The translations under genes and the position numbers were made by a program. The notes beneath the pieces are model-generated. The model ran no database searches, was not told the origin of the DNA, and saw nothing but the letters and a program-made list of their open reading frames with translations. From contig NC_134109.1 of assembly GCF_040939455.1 (NCBI RefSeq), positions 37,651,501 to 37,715,500 on the forward strand: a stretch of DNA of 64,000 bases, read 5' to 3'. Position 1 is the stretch's first letter. Each line of letters begins with the position of its first letter. The stretch comes from Microcebus murinus (Eukaryota > Chordata > Mammalia > Primates > Cheirogaleidae). This document shows, one piece after another, positions 44,550 through 56,409 of this stretch.

Positions 44550-47500
44550 AAGACATATCCAAAACAAAATGGTCCAGAAAGTCTAAAATGAAAGAGATAA
44601 TCAAAGACCTAGCAGACAAATGGAAACAGTAAGAACACAAAGGTAGAAGTTCTGATTTCAGACAAAATAAAATTCAAAGTAAAAATCATAACATAGAACA
44701 AATAAACTGTAATGCAGAGCCTACCATTTACACTAAGTATATAATCATTCTGTATAGCTAGGTATGGAATAACATAGAAACCATCTTTATAATGTAAAAT
44801 TACAAGAGAATCAAGGGGACATAGAAACAGTAAAAACAGGAGATCTTAAGATACCATTCTTAGTACAAGACAAAGTAGACAAAAACGAAGAAAGGATATA
44901 TAAAGCAAATCAAGATGAATCTTATTAATATATATGAAATTAATACCCTCACAAAGGAGATACACTCCCCTATCAAGTACACACAGCATAGTCACAAAAT
45001 GAATATTTATATTAAGACACAAAGAAAATATCAATAAGTTCCATAAAAAGTATAAATATTACAATCTGTGATCACAAGCTAAAAAGTTGTAAATCATAAA
45101 AAAAGAAAAAACATTTTCTTGAAATTAAAAAAAATTGAAATCTATTAAACAATAGATTCTTGGATGAAAAGAAAACCAGAAACCAAAATTAAAGAATTTC
45201 TTTTAAAAAGTGATAAAAATACTACCTAGCTGAATCTGTGAAATACATTTGAAACAATGAACCAAGGAAAATTCATAGTTGTAAACCTTTTATCAAAAGA
45301 ATTTCATTCTTATCTCATAAAACTAGAAAGAGGACAATGAAGAAAACCAATGGAACTCACAAAGAAGAAAATATTAAAAATAAAATAGAGAATTGAAAAA
45401 CAGGTTGAATTAATAAAACAATCTTATTTAAAAAATAAAATACACAAATTGCTAGTTAACAATCCAGAAAAAATAGAGAGAAAGTACAAATACACAAAGT
45501 AAGAAGGGGAAAAAAAAAATCACTGAAACAGAAAAAATAATTTTAAATTATAAAGGACTGTTTTGCAGAGCCCTATGCAAATAAATTTGAAAACATAGAT
45601 GGATGAATTTTTTAGGAAAATACAATTTATGAAAATGATCCCTGTAGCAATAAAAAACTTGGACAAATTTCCACAGAAAGAAAAAAGCACCAGGTCCTGA
45701 TGGTTTCACAGGGGAGTCTTACCAAATGTTTAATGACTAGATAAGATCAATGTTCCACAATTTCTTCTAAAACACTGAAAACAAAAGAAAATGAAGGAAA
45801 ACTTTCTAATTATTTTTATGGAGCAAGAATAGGATTAATAATTAAGCCTAATAAAGACTATATAACCAACAGTTCTCAGTTAAACTATTAATAAACATAA
45901 TCTGCCACAATAGTATAAAAACAATACCCCATGACTAAGTAGGATTGATTCCAGGAATGTAAAGTATACTTAATTTTAGAAAATAAGTTATTTTAAGAAA
46001 ATTATAGGTAAAAAGTTTTTTAATGCTTTCATAAATACAGAAACAAAAATTCTTCATGAATTTTAATATTCATTCTTGGAAAAATCACCCAACAAAATAG
46101 AAGTTGATACATAATTACTCAAAAAAAATACTGAAAATATTAACAGATGCTCATAAACTCCACTATTTAATATTCATTATAACCCAATGCAATCAGATGG
46201 GAGAAACCAGTAAGAAGCATAAGAGTTGGAAAAGACAAAGAAAACTATTGCTATTTGCAGAAGATATGATCATATACTTAAGTACTCAATGATAAAGCTA
46301 ACTTAATAAAAAAATTTAGTTAGCACAACATAAACATGCAGAAATTAACAGTTTTTATAAACACAAAATATTATCAGAAAGTTTAACAAAGAACACTTCA
46401 TTTATAGTAGCAACAAGGAAACAAGACACCAGTAATAAGTTTGACAAGAAATGTAAAAAAATTTACATAAAGAAAATTTAGCACTCCTGAGACATCATAT
46501 TAGACTTGAACAAATAGAAAGATATTCCTAGTTCATGGATAAAGTGACTCGATATTGTAACGATAATCAGTTTTCCCTAAGTTTTAAATACAACCCAAGA
46601 AAAATATCAGCAAATCTTTTAATGGATCTGGACTAGAAAAGGTAATACATATTTTATGTGGAAAATCCAGAAAAACACCATAAAAGGAAAGCTACTAGCC
46701 CTATCAGACATTAAAACATACTATAACACCACTATAATTAAAATAGTATGGTTCCATTAGCCCATAGTGGTAGACAGTCCAGTGGGAAAAAAATTAAAAG
46801 TCTGGAAATAGAAACAAAGTGCATATTTAATATATGATGAGGGTAAATTCTCAAGTCACTGGGGCCAAGGATGGATATTTTAATAAATGGTGCTGGGGTA
46901 ACTGACACTGAGAAAAAGATCTATACCTCTTTTAATAGACAGGAATAAACTCCAAATGAATGGGTCAGGAATCTAAATACAAAAAGTGAATCCACAAAAG
47001 TACCATAAGAAAATACGAGTAAATTCCCCTAAAACCTAGGTATAGGAAAATATTTTCTAGCTTTAACTCAAAATCCAAAAAAATGATAAATTTGACTACT
47101 TTTGTGGGTTCATAAAAGTGTTTTAAAAAACTTTTGCTTGACAAAAAAACAGATCAAAACACAGCATACTAGGAGAGAATATTTGTAACATACATCACAA
47201 ATAAAGAGTTAATAATACTAATACATATGAAATTCTTAAAATTCTGAGACCAAAATCCTAGCTTTAAAATTGGTAAAAATCATAGACAATCCAAAAAAAA
47301 TGTTTAAATGTCCTTAAACACATGGAAATACATTCAGCCTTACTCATAGTGATAAAAATGCAAATTAAGACTGTTCTGAGATACCATTTCTCACCTAAAC
47401 AGATTGGTGAAAAAATACCACCATACTGTTTGCGAGGCTACAGGGAAAGAGACACTGTCATACGTTTGGGGTAAAAATGCAAAAAGATGCAACCCCTACG

Positions 47501-47655
47501 GAATTGCCACATGTTAAATGTGGCAATATTACACAAAACAAGTAAATGAGATAAATTGTTTACAATTGGGGGATTTGGGTGAAGGACTTAAGAGAACTCT
47601 TTGTACTCTTCTTGCAGCTTTTCTGTAACTCTGAAAATTATGTCAAAATAAAAAA
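44550..47655 (+). mobile_element. Decayed old L1 (L1M-type) ORF2 and 3' end, sense
   Basis: A second old L1 follows. The RT entry motif is still readable around 45690-45715 (gcaccaggtcctgatggttt, equivalent to APGPDGF). Downstream come a RT-like ctatttgcagaagatatgat block near 46250 (a decayed FADD region: FAEDM) and the ORF2 C-terminal region to about 47400. The 3' UTR (aacccctacggaattgccac, cctttgtactcttcttgcag-like block, ttctgtaactctgaaaatta) ends near 47655. Frames are all short. An inverted repeat occurs at 47503-47527. Confidence 0.78.
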
Positions 47656-47664
47656 TTAAAGGAG

Positions 47665-48035
47665 AAAACCATTGCTCTGGATGCGGTGTTGAAAATAAAC
47701 TACAGAAGTCAAAGAGACGGGAGACTGCCAGATTTCAGGCAAGAAATGATAATGGTTCTAACCAGGGTTGTCACAGTACAGATAGTAGGAAAAGGTTTGA
47801 ATCTGGATATATTTTGAAGCTAGAAGTAATACGATTTCCTGATAAACAGGATGTAGGGTGGGGAAATGAGAGGAATCAAAGATGACCGTAGTAATAATAT
47901 TTTTGGCCTGAGCCACTAAACAGATGGAGTTGGCATCAATTAAGATATAAAAGACAATGGATGGGACATGTCTGGAGGGGAGGGTTTAGTTTTATACCCG
48001 TTAATAGTGACATGTTAGGTATTTAAGTGGGGAGG
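47665..48035 (-). mobile_element. L2 internal region, antisense
   Basis: The order ttctggatat-like aatctggatatattttgaag, gatgtagggtggggaaatga, gaggaatcaaagatgaccgt, ttttggcctgagccactaaa, cagatggagttggcatcaat, gacatgttaggtatttaagt is the antisense of the L2 coding region. Long but diverged. Confidence 0.7.
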
Positions 48036-48479
48036 TGGCTTACACACTTAATGCTTCCTATAGCCTGTATATGTTCACATGTCCTCAGGCTGTGCTGTGT
48101 AGAAGAGCAAGGAAGGGAAGGAGAGAGGAGGATTCTGCCTGCCCAGCCAACACTGTGAGGCCTACTAATGTCAAGAGGATATTTATTCCAGTAACACCTT
48201 CATCAAGTACATGCCCTCTCGAGTCTCTCCTTGTCTCTATTGATTGTAGGTTTCTGGGGCAAATGCTCTTAAGCCTTCTGGTGACTCTTCACCCATTTCA
48301 TATGAACTGAGAGTACAGAATTAAGGCCTCTGTCCTTGGACTGCATTCCAGCAAACTAGGAATAACCAATTTGAAGCACTTGTATTTTGGAAATAGCCTT
48401 ATTTCAATAGTGCAAAGTTATTATGACTTTATAAGTACCCACTGGAAAAGCTAATATTTTCTGCTTTTAGTGAAAATGC
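48036..48479. other. Unassigned sequence
   Basis: No repeat or gene that I can name. The frame at 48035-48310 (91 codons, plus) has no recognised domain; cysteines are clustered but no motif is complete. Confidence 0.4.
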
Positions 48480-49280
48480 AGCATAGCTTACCTAAATAGT
48501 GTCTAAATCTACTGTGGCATTATGTCCTTCCAAATGCTGCACAGTAGGCCTATGGTATGCAGTCATTAAATGCACAAGACTTCGGTGGCGAGCAGAGTTA
48601 GCAATGGACTGTGATGTGTCAGGGAAAGGCGGCGGCAAATCCCTCTAATCAATGCCTAGTATGATAGAGACATGCCTGGCACCCTTGTAATCTAGTCTGT
48701 GATTCCTTTTAATTTAAGGTCTCATACTAGAAAGGATCTAGAACTTAATCTATGAGCATTAATAGTAACACATAGCAAGAAAATACTTCCATTTTCTTCT
48801 TCTATCCTTCTAATTTGCAATAGCTTTGAACTTCAAATTAGCCTTAATTGGAAAAGATGCTCCCAGGGAATCAATGTAGGTAGCTGTTTTTGTTTTGAGC
48901 TGAATTTTTAAAAAAATCTGAATATGGTAAATTTCTAAAATAATGTAAATATTGCAAAGGTGTATTCATAAAAGCCTAGCTTGCGCTGCCCTGGTATACC
49001 CTTGTTTAAAATGTGTTTAAATATTTGCTCTTTTCTCTCTAAACTGCATATAACCCAGATGTTCATCAGAGCTCCCTTGCCCCTTGCAAATCTAATTATG
49101 CCTCTCAGAGGCATACCCATTTTCCACTTGATAATGACTGAAACCTTTTTCATAATTTCTGCTAATTCCTATGGGGCTTAATTTTTCCTATCCCCCTCTC
49201 CCTCCAGCCTTTGCATATAATACTGCTGCATATGTTTAGGCTCTTCAAATTTCACAAGAACTCCATCTACTCCGAGCAGA
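48480..49280. promoter_or_regulatory. Candidate conserved noncoding region
   Basis: Repeat-free, mixed-complexity DNA with sites typical of enhancers: ccaaattagccttaattgg-like homeodomain cores near 48835-48855, the octamer-like tttgcatat at about 49210, and a CpG-bearing segment cttcggtggcgagcagag near 48580-48600 followed by aaaggcggcggcaaatccc. The overlapping frames on both strands (48935-49153, 48981-49181) lack coding features. An inference from texture only. Confidence 0.28.
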
Positions 49281-50910
49281 GACCTGGCATGAAGGAGCAA
49301 GTGATCCGATCTGACACACACACCTATGGGTTGTGTCACCTGATAGGAAGGGGGAGGCCTGGGGGGAAGTGGGGGGTAGGAACAAAGGGAAGCTAATTGA
49401 GCCTATTAGAAGAGTAGAAGCTGCTGGGACTTTGAGACTGTACAGAGTGGCAGGTCAATTCAGTGCAATGAATATGCAAAATGAAGCTTCTGAAGGAGAA
49501 AAAGGAAACAAGAAAGGGAGGGAGGAGGAAGACAGAGGGAGACAGGAGGTGAGAAGAGAAGGAAAGGGAGGAGAGGGAGCAAAGGAAGAAAAGGAAAGAA
49601 AGGTACAAGTAAAAGGAAATTACCAGCATTTGTGGGCAAATATGGGAAAGCTGTCCTATCAGGTAACTAGATGGCAAGCCACTGGCAAGCAGGCTCAGGG
49701 GGCCTAACACTGTGGCCTAAGATAATGAGCTGCCCATATCATTGGCAGGGCAGGATTTACAATCAAAGCTAAGCTCATAGTTGTATAGGTTTGTAAGGTT
49801 TGTAATTAATTCAAATATTTAACATAGCCATTTGGTAAATTCAATTGTTTGAATCTTATATAATCTGTCCTGTTTGTTTAACGTCCAATAAATAACTTTA
49901 ACTGGATTCTGTTCATATCAAAAATAATTCTATCAGTCACTGAACTGGAATTTAGACAGGAAAAAGTAAACCTGAATCCTTCCTACTAGGTAAAGAGGCA
50001 AAACTGGGCATTTGATAGAATCTGAGTCCTCCATGACTGCTATATTAGCATAATGCATATTAAATACAGTTTTTTGAATCAAGCACCATCACATTATTTT
50101 CTCTCTCTGGACCACACACTGCAGTAGAAATCTGAAATCACAGCTCCCACAGTACCCTGGTTTTCCTGTTGCCATGACAACTCCAGAGAGAATGAAATGA
50201 GGTTCCAAGATATGATCAAATTCATTGATTTTTTTAAAAAATCAAGTTATATATTTCATGAATAGCAAATCCTGAATACTGAGTTAAAATTAGAATGCAT
50301 TGCTTGAATTATCTTATTATACATATTCAAGTAAAAGACTTTAAAATCTAGAATTTAAAAGAACTGTCTCCATAGAGTTGCTGAGATATATCTAGTATAC
50401 TCTCCATTATGTTTTTACAATGAACACAGAATTGTCTGAATGAAAAACATGAAAGGACTCTGCTGTCTGCAAAGACAATGAGTTGTCACTTTCTATCACC
50501 AGTTGTAGTCTAGCAAACAGGTGTTGAGTAACCAAGTATCATGGCTCAGTATTTTGATGCATTAGTGAATGATGTACAATATTTGAATATTTAGTAAAAA
50601 ATATACTGAAAATACAAATAGGAATAAATTACAAGTGAATAACCTTGAGAGATAATTAATAGATAATTAAACAAATACACTGAAGCATTAATACACATAA
50701 CCATTACTGGCAAGAAAAGCCACCTCTGTTAGACTCAGGAGAAATTTATGGAAAACCATTTTACTGAAAAATTGATTTTGGACTTGCAAATATGTTTTCT
50801 GTCATCCCTCAGCCTGTAGAAGTTTCAATAGTAACTGACACTTTTACTATTTCTACCAGAAGTTATCAACACCTAATATGTATAATGGCAATAATTTGTA
50901 ATAGCTTAGG
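49281..50910. other. Unique sequence with a purine-rich tract
   Basis: Outside the purine tract at 49492-49602 I see nothing nameable. The 124-codon plus frame (49333-49707) and the 105-codon minus frame come from that low-complexity tract, as shown by their K/E/G-rich and S/L/F-rich composition. The block at 49740-49930 is repeat-free and homeodomain-core rich (gtaattaattc, ttcaattgtttgaat) but is not annotated further. Confidence 0.4.
49492..49602 (+). repeat. GA-rich purine tract
   Basis: About 110 bases that are almost entirely purine, rich in GGAGG and GAAAGG steps. It explains the long open frames on both strands here. Expansions like this are common and polymorphic in mammals. Confidence 0.88.
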
Positions 50911-51102
50911 CAGGCATCCTCAAACTACGTCCCGCGGGCCACATGGGGGCCGCCTAGCACATTTATCCGGTCCTCCAGGTGTTTTTGCCGCAGCTGCCTG
51001 TCCTGCTTAGCAGCCGACTCATCCCGGGCCCACAGTGCGCACTCTCCAATGGTCTGAGGGACAGTGAACTGGCCCCCTGTTTAAAAAGTTTGAGGACCCC
51101 TG
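50911..51102 (+). mobile_element. Short non-autonomous hAT transposon, complete
   Basis: 192 bases with hAT-style terminal inverted repeats: left caggcatcctcaaactacg, right gtttgaggacccctg, which is the reverse complement of caggggtcctcaaac. The interior is GC-rich with cccgcgggcc near the left and cagtgaactggccccctg near the right. Flanks gcttagg (left) and gcttagag (right) share gcttag, consistent with an 8-bp target duplication that is slightly changed or offset. It encodes nothing. I associate it with hAT groups that entered some mammals horizontally (OposCharlie-type), but the family name is not verified. Confidence 0.85.
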
Positions 51103-51113
51103 GCTTAGAGAAA

Positions 51114-51667
51114 CAGTACACACAGAAGCCACCCTTTCCCCATTATCCACAGGGAGATGTTTCAAGACCCCCCCAGTGAATGCCTGAAACTGCAGGTGTA
51201 AATAGTATCAAACCCTTTTATACTGTTTTTCCTGTACATATGTACCTATGATAAACTTTCACCTTTTCATTTAAATGGACCACTTTATGGACACACTTTG
51301 GCATGTCTGAATCACCAATATCACAACTTTTGCACTCTGGGTCCATTATTCAGTAAAATAAGGGTGACTTGCACAGAGGCAGTGAGATACTGCCATAGTC
51401 GACCTGACAACTGAGAAGGCCGTGGTTACTACATGACTGACAGTCAGGTAGCACATACAGTGTGGAAATGCTGGACAAAGGGATGATTCATATTCTGGGT
51501 GGGGCAGAGTGAGGCAGTACAAAAATTTCACCATGCTACTCAGAACAGTGTGCAATTAAAACTTATGATTTTTTTATTTCTAGAACTTTCCATTTAATAT
51601 TTTCAAACCATAGTTGACCACAGGTAACTGAAACTGGAGATGGTGGGGGTGGGGGGGGTACAACTGT
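51114..51667 (+). mobile_element. Tigger-like (MER8/MER44-type) DNA transposon
   Basis: The left part ccattatccacagggagatg, ttcaagaccc, agtgaatgcctgaaactgca, then tttttcctgtacatatgtac and ctatgataaactttcacctt, and the right part tagttgaccacaggtaactg, aaactggagatgg with an acaactgta end, match a non-autonomous pogo/Tigger element whose inner repeat carries the canonical gaccgcgggtaactgaaacc-like block. A G run near the right end is expected. It almost touches the hAT element. Subfamily name uncertain. Confidence 0.72.
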
Positions 51668-53929
51668 ATTTCCATTTTAATTAAATGTCTGAGTATTTTT
51701 AGGATTGGGCCAATTTTCTCTGGGCCTAGACCAGTTCATCTGACAATGTACTTCATAGGTTAGGCTTTGTGACACTAATGACAGATTGAAGGCTTTTAGC
51801 TGCCTCATTTCATAGCTAAGTGTTTCATGTGCAATGTTAAAGGTCAGTTTGTAAGAAGCACTTAAGATTTAAGCAGGATGGTATGTAAGAGAAACATCTT
51901 CCCTAGTTCTCTATAAAACAATATTTTATTTATGGCGTATATATTTATAGTTGGAAGTGAATTAAAAATGAGTAATGGCTTTTTATTTTGAGAAGCAGAA
52001 AAATAGTAAATACGTTAAATTTATAATGTCATCTTAATTATGCTAATTTGGTAAAGTCTCTACAACTTAGAGAAAAGGGGGATGGGACCAGGCAAAGTTT
52101 CTCTGTGCTGAGACATATACATACATACACATAGCTACACATAGATGAGCCAATGAACCTCTTGCACAGACTTTGGACTAACTTTTTTCCTAGCTCCATT
52201 GTGTTAACTTGACAAGGGAGATAGTAAAATATGAACTATCCCAAAACACTAACAATGCAAACCATGACGTGCCTACAATAGCCACACTCTGGAAAATACA
52301 TTGTATTGGCATTTTTAAAACCACAAAAATGAAAAGCTATTATCTCAAGCTAGCTCTTAACAACAACAAAAAAATCCTTTTGTTACTGAATTCTTGCACT
52401 TTGTGGCCAGTCACTGACCTGCTCATAATCATTACCAGGATTGTCCAACATTGCTAAGGACAAAACTCTCTGATTAAGTATTCCAAGGTGTTACTAAAAC
52501 TGCAAGTAACTGCCTAGGTCTAGTTACTCATTGCACAGAGACAAAAATGATTTCCAAGGAAGAAAGAAAAAAATTTTTCATACATAAGACATCTGTCAGG
52601 AGAACAGGAGAAGCAGCCTCAAACCCTTCTCCCTAAGGGAGAGTAGGGGGTTTTTAACAAGGGGCTAGGTGCACTGGGGCAGGTGTGAAATTAACAAGGG
52701 GCTAAGTGCATTGGAACAGGTTGTGGGGGGTGGTGAGTTCTGGCATCAGGAAGTCTGCACAGGGGCCTTGGGAATCTCAACTGCTTTGTCATGAACAAAT
52801 CCCACAAGTTCTGGGAAACAACTCAAAAAAATCAAGTAGTTAAGAAAGGAAGAGGATTATTAAAAAAAAATAGAGGGGTCACTGAAATTTGTTCATAGAG
52901 CCAGTTAAAAAGGCACTCCTCAATCTGGTCCTCATCTGCCATTCACCCTCTCCCTCCTTTCCTCTACCTAAAAATGATTTTTCCTAGCTTAACTAATATA
53001 CTAGCCTTGCCCAATTCTGCTTATATCATGCGTTCTACCTGAAAGTCTTCCCTACTCCTCTGAACTTGCTCCTGTGATGGTTATGCTCTGAGGATCAGAA
53101 GCACTGTCACCTCCCCTTGACAGGTCATGGTGCTGGTGCCGTGTCTAGCTCAGCTCTGAACTCTTAGTCTGTCTACTCTCTGGATGAGTCTTGACAAACT
53201 TACCATCCTGCCTTGTGACATTTCTTGTCTCAAACTGTATACAGTTACTTTTACTTCTGAATGATTTAGCTTCTAAAATGAATAGGTCCAAGTTCTGCTA
53301 AATTACTCCAAAGCTCTTTGTAATCAAAGACTTGTAACTACAACCTAGTAGATTAATACATATTTTAAACATATGCAGCATAATATTATAATGTGGAAAT
53401 GATTATATTTTCATATCCTGAACATTTCCTGGATGGGACCTTGAAAAATCACATTTTTAGGGGCCAATTAAGAAAGAAATGAGAACATGTAGAGAACAGG
53501 AATATCACCCATTTAGTGTACTTCATATGATAAACAGGACTGTCCATTTGTAGGTGAGTAGTTTGAAAAATTATTTAAGGTGATATATTTCAAATTTTAT
53601 GGTGAGACACTTAATGAAGAAGATAAATGGAAAAATTTGTGAGTACTGGAACAAATAGAAGTCTACAAAATGTTATTTTATCTCAAAAGAAGCAAAAACT
53701 ACTACCTGGATCCCAAAATAGGAGATCAGATATTTTCATCCTTTAAAGAATCATTAGAGTGGAGTAGTCAATAAGTCTATATCTCATTGCTTCTGCTGCT
53801 CTTACCTGGGTATCTTTATGGATGCATTCATGACATTTTCATGGCTCTCCACTAGGGTTATAAATCTCAAGATCAATATCTGAAATTTATTTCTTTAGAT
53901 TATTAGAGTGATACACAGTAAATGTTCAA
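51668..53929. other. Mainly unique sequence with a 37-bp tandem pair
   Basis: No supported gene. A 37-bp unit beginning ttaacaaggggcta occurs twice in tandem at 52654-52690 and 52691-52727. The frame at 52209-52457 has no domain. The segment 52590-52920 may be an old LTR, since it contains this internal repeat and a purine-rich right side, but I cannot name it. Confidence 0.4.
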
Positions 53930-54075
53930 TAACTATTGACTCTAGTCAAGTGATTAAACCATCAAATCTGAGTTTCCCTATTTTAAAAATAAATGATCAC
54001 ATGTATCTCATAAGAACAGCGGACATTATTTGAATAATACCAGTAAATGTCTGGTATATAACTAGTACTTTAAAA
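53930..54075 (+). mobile_element. MIR SINE fragment
   Basis: Series gtgattaaaccatcaaatct, gagtttccctattttaaaaa, aatgatcacatgtatctcat and aatgtctggtatataactag corresponds to the right half of MIR in sense orientation. Diverged. Confidence 0.55.
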
Positions 54076-54739
54076 ATATCTAGGAAAGGAAAGGAGGGAG
54101 GGAAAGAGAGGGGGAGAGGTTGCTATGTCCTAGAATGTATAGTATAGACTATGAACTGTGCATTAATGCTACTACAGGACTAACAATAAATGTGTTACCA
54201 GATACAGGTATAAACAAGGTACATAATAGTCCCACAGTCAAGAAATAAAATGCTCTGCCTTCGGTTTTTCAACTTACAAAATACATGTCAGCTCCCCCCT
54301 CCACCTTCGTCTACTTAGATATCAGCAAAGCTTTTTTTTTTCCTGTATCTCCGGTAGCAGAACCATTATTAAAAGTAACCATATTTTACCACTGGGAAGA
54401 ATGCTTAACAAATAACACTTTGCATTAGTGGGGAAAAAAGACAACAACAAAAATGCCAAATTACTGAATAGCTGATGTAGAGTATTAGAAGCCAAAAACA
54501 CACTGAAAATTTGTAACTGTGCCCAGAGCTACATTTAAGCAAAAGAATTACTTCTACTTTGAAGAAAAAGCTTCTAAATCAGCAAACCAAAGAAAGTCAG
54601 CTGAACCTTTCTCTGAAATTGGCAAACAACACATTTAGTAATATTTTGTACACAAATAATGCCACTTTTCCAAGGTGCTCAAAATATTTTGCAGACATCC
54701 AGTCAGCAGCAGAGCATCATGATTAAACAGCTCCAGTGT
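54076..54739. other. Unassigned sequence
   Basis: A short purine-rich run lies near 54080-54120. No other feature is visible. Confidence 0.4.
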
Positions 54740-54825
54740 TAGCGCCATCTCATAGGCATGAAACCCGATGCTCAGAGTGATCAAATTGTGAAGCCAGACA
54801 GGGCCAGAGCCCTCCTCGCTCCAGC
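54740..54825 (-). mobile_element. MIR SINE fragment, antisense
   Basis: The stretch ctcataggcatgaaacccga, tgctcagagtgatcaaattg, tgaagccagacagggccaga reads as an antisense MIR (the cagatgaggaaactgaggc...cagag block). Moderate preservation. Confidence 0.5.
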
Positions 54826-55989
54826 CTCCCCCAGCACCGTCCTGTGTGTCTGCCTGCTTCCGGGTGCTGCGCTTAAATAGAAACTGATTTCCCTACCTGG
54901 GACTTCTCGGCAAAGGTAAAAGAGCAAACCTAGGCATCTCTGGCTGCCACTCAGGAATAGATCAATTCAGAAGGTGAGCTGCAGGACATTTTTAGTTGGA
55001 GCAGACTACAGCTGGTTTCGTAGATAACAATTATTTAATGATAGATAATTGTGGAGTTTGCAAATACTGCTTCCAGGGACATCCATATATTCCTCAGAAC
55101 TTTCCAGGTCTCAGAGGAAATGATTGGCAGGCTCTTTTCAATAATGTGGTAAAACTGAGCTCTTAAAAACTCATTCAAAATTGAATCCTCCCTCATGCCT
55201 ACCATCTTAATAGAAGCCACTGAAGACAGAGACTACAGAAGATACCTGTTGCTTCTCCCCCTGCAAATACAGAGATCCTTGCTCTAGGGTACTCCAGTAT
55301 TCTCCCTTGTGATGCTATAGGACCCTCCTGTAGCTCAGTCTTTTTTGTCTTTCTTAGGGGCTGTGCCTTCCTACTGTCTCCCTCAAGGTGACTGACAATA
55401 CATAACACCTGATACATCTGGACCACATCCCCTCAAGATCCCACCCAACTAAAGCCCATGGAATCAAAGCTGCCTATGCAATTTGGCTCAAATAAGGGAT
55501 ACAAAATTTGATGTCGACTCATCAGTGCTCCTTCCAGCACTCTTGCTATGCTATATCCTTAGCATGTTTTTAGTATTTCTATTTAGTATTTTTGGTATTT
55601 TTAATATTTTTTTTAATTTCAGCACTTTAGTATTTGGAATGTGGCTTCAAGATTGCAAGATCTTACATCCAAACTTTACTGGCATAAATTTAAGATGAAT
55701 ATATAAGTATAAATCGCCCCATTAAGTATAGGAGGCCAGTTTACTTACTAGATATAGCTATTAGTCCAATTTCCAGCTGACCTAAACTTCAGACTTTTAT
55801 CCTTATAATAAGTGAACTGGTAGTCTAAGTTAATTTTAGGAAGTAAGTAAGGGGTGGCTGAACTGTTATTCCCCAAACCTAACCTTTGTCTCTCAGCCTC
55901 ACTGTGCATGGATTTTCCAACTCTATTTCTAGAATTAGAGTAACACTGTCATTTAAATTTGGTATATTATCTTTTGTTTATTTCTCTCT
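54826..55989. other. Unassigned sequence
   Basis: Includes short frames at 55035-55220, 55199-55426 and 55483-55698 with no protein features. The first part (54830-54960) has several CpG steps and a caaaggtaaaag splice-donor-like string at about 54912-54923, but nothing else supports an exon. Confidence 0.35.
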
Positions 55990-56155
55990 TGTACAACTAC
56001 ATTGTTTTACAATTGTCTGAGTAGCTTTCTCCCTCCCTCATTCTCCTATTGACTCTGAGCTCTCAAGGGTGAGTACTGTGTGTTCTCATCTGCAAAGGCC
56101 TAGGGCAGTGCCTGACACATGATGCACTCTTGATAGATGTTTGTGGATAGACACG
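55990..56155 (+). mobile_element. L2 3' end
   Basis: Has the L2 order: ctctgagctctcaagggtga, gtgttctcatctgcaaaggc, gggcagtgcctgacacatga and the tcttgatagatgtttgtgga ending. Sense orientation. Confidence 0.7.
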
Positions 56156-56409
56156 CTAATTGTGTGAGTAAAAGATTAAGAGAATAAATAGTATGCTCAA
56201 CAGCACATTCACTAAACACATGTCAACTCTGTATTTTTTCCTCTGTGTGCTTTTGCAATTACTGCCAAAAATTTTAGGACACACAGAAAAAAGCAACCTA
56301 TGTAGGTAATAGTGAATGATGAGATGCTGTTAACATAGGTTTAGGAGGGACCTCAGCAGAGTTTATCCTTGGAATACTTCTCTGAAATCCAGCATGATGT
56401 GGACGTCAT
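56156..56409. other. Unassigned sequence
   Basis: A short spacer between L2 and MLT1 with no recognised feature. Confidence 0.4.

Noticed and set aside
49333..49710. Paired long frames on opposite strands as overlapping genes
   Set aside because: Both are products of a low-complexity purine tract, with K/E/G-rich and S/L/F-rich composition.
54826..54930. Possible exon with a splice-donor-like caaaggtaaaag
   Set aside because: A single donor-like match with no acceptor, frame or partner exon is expected by chance.
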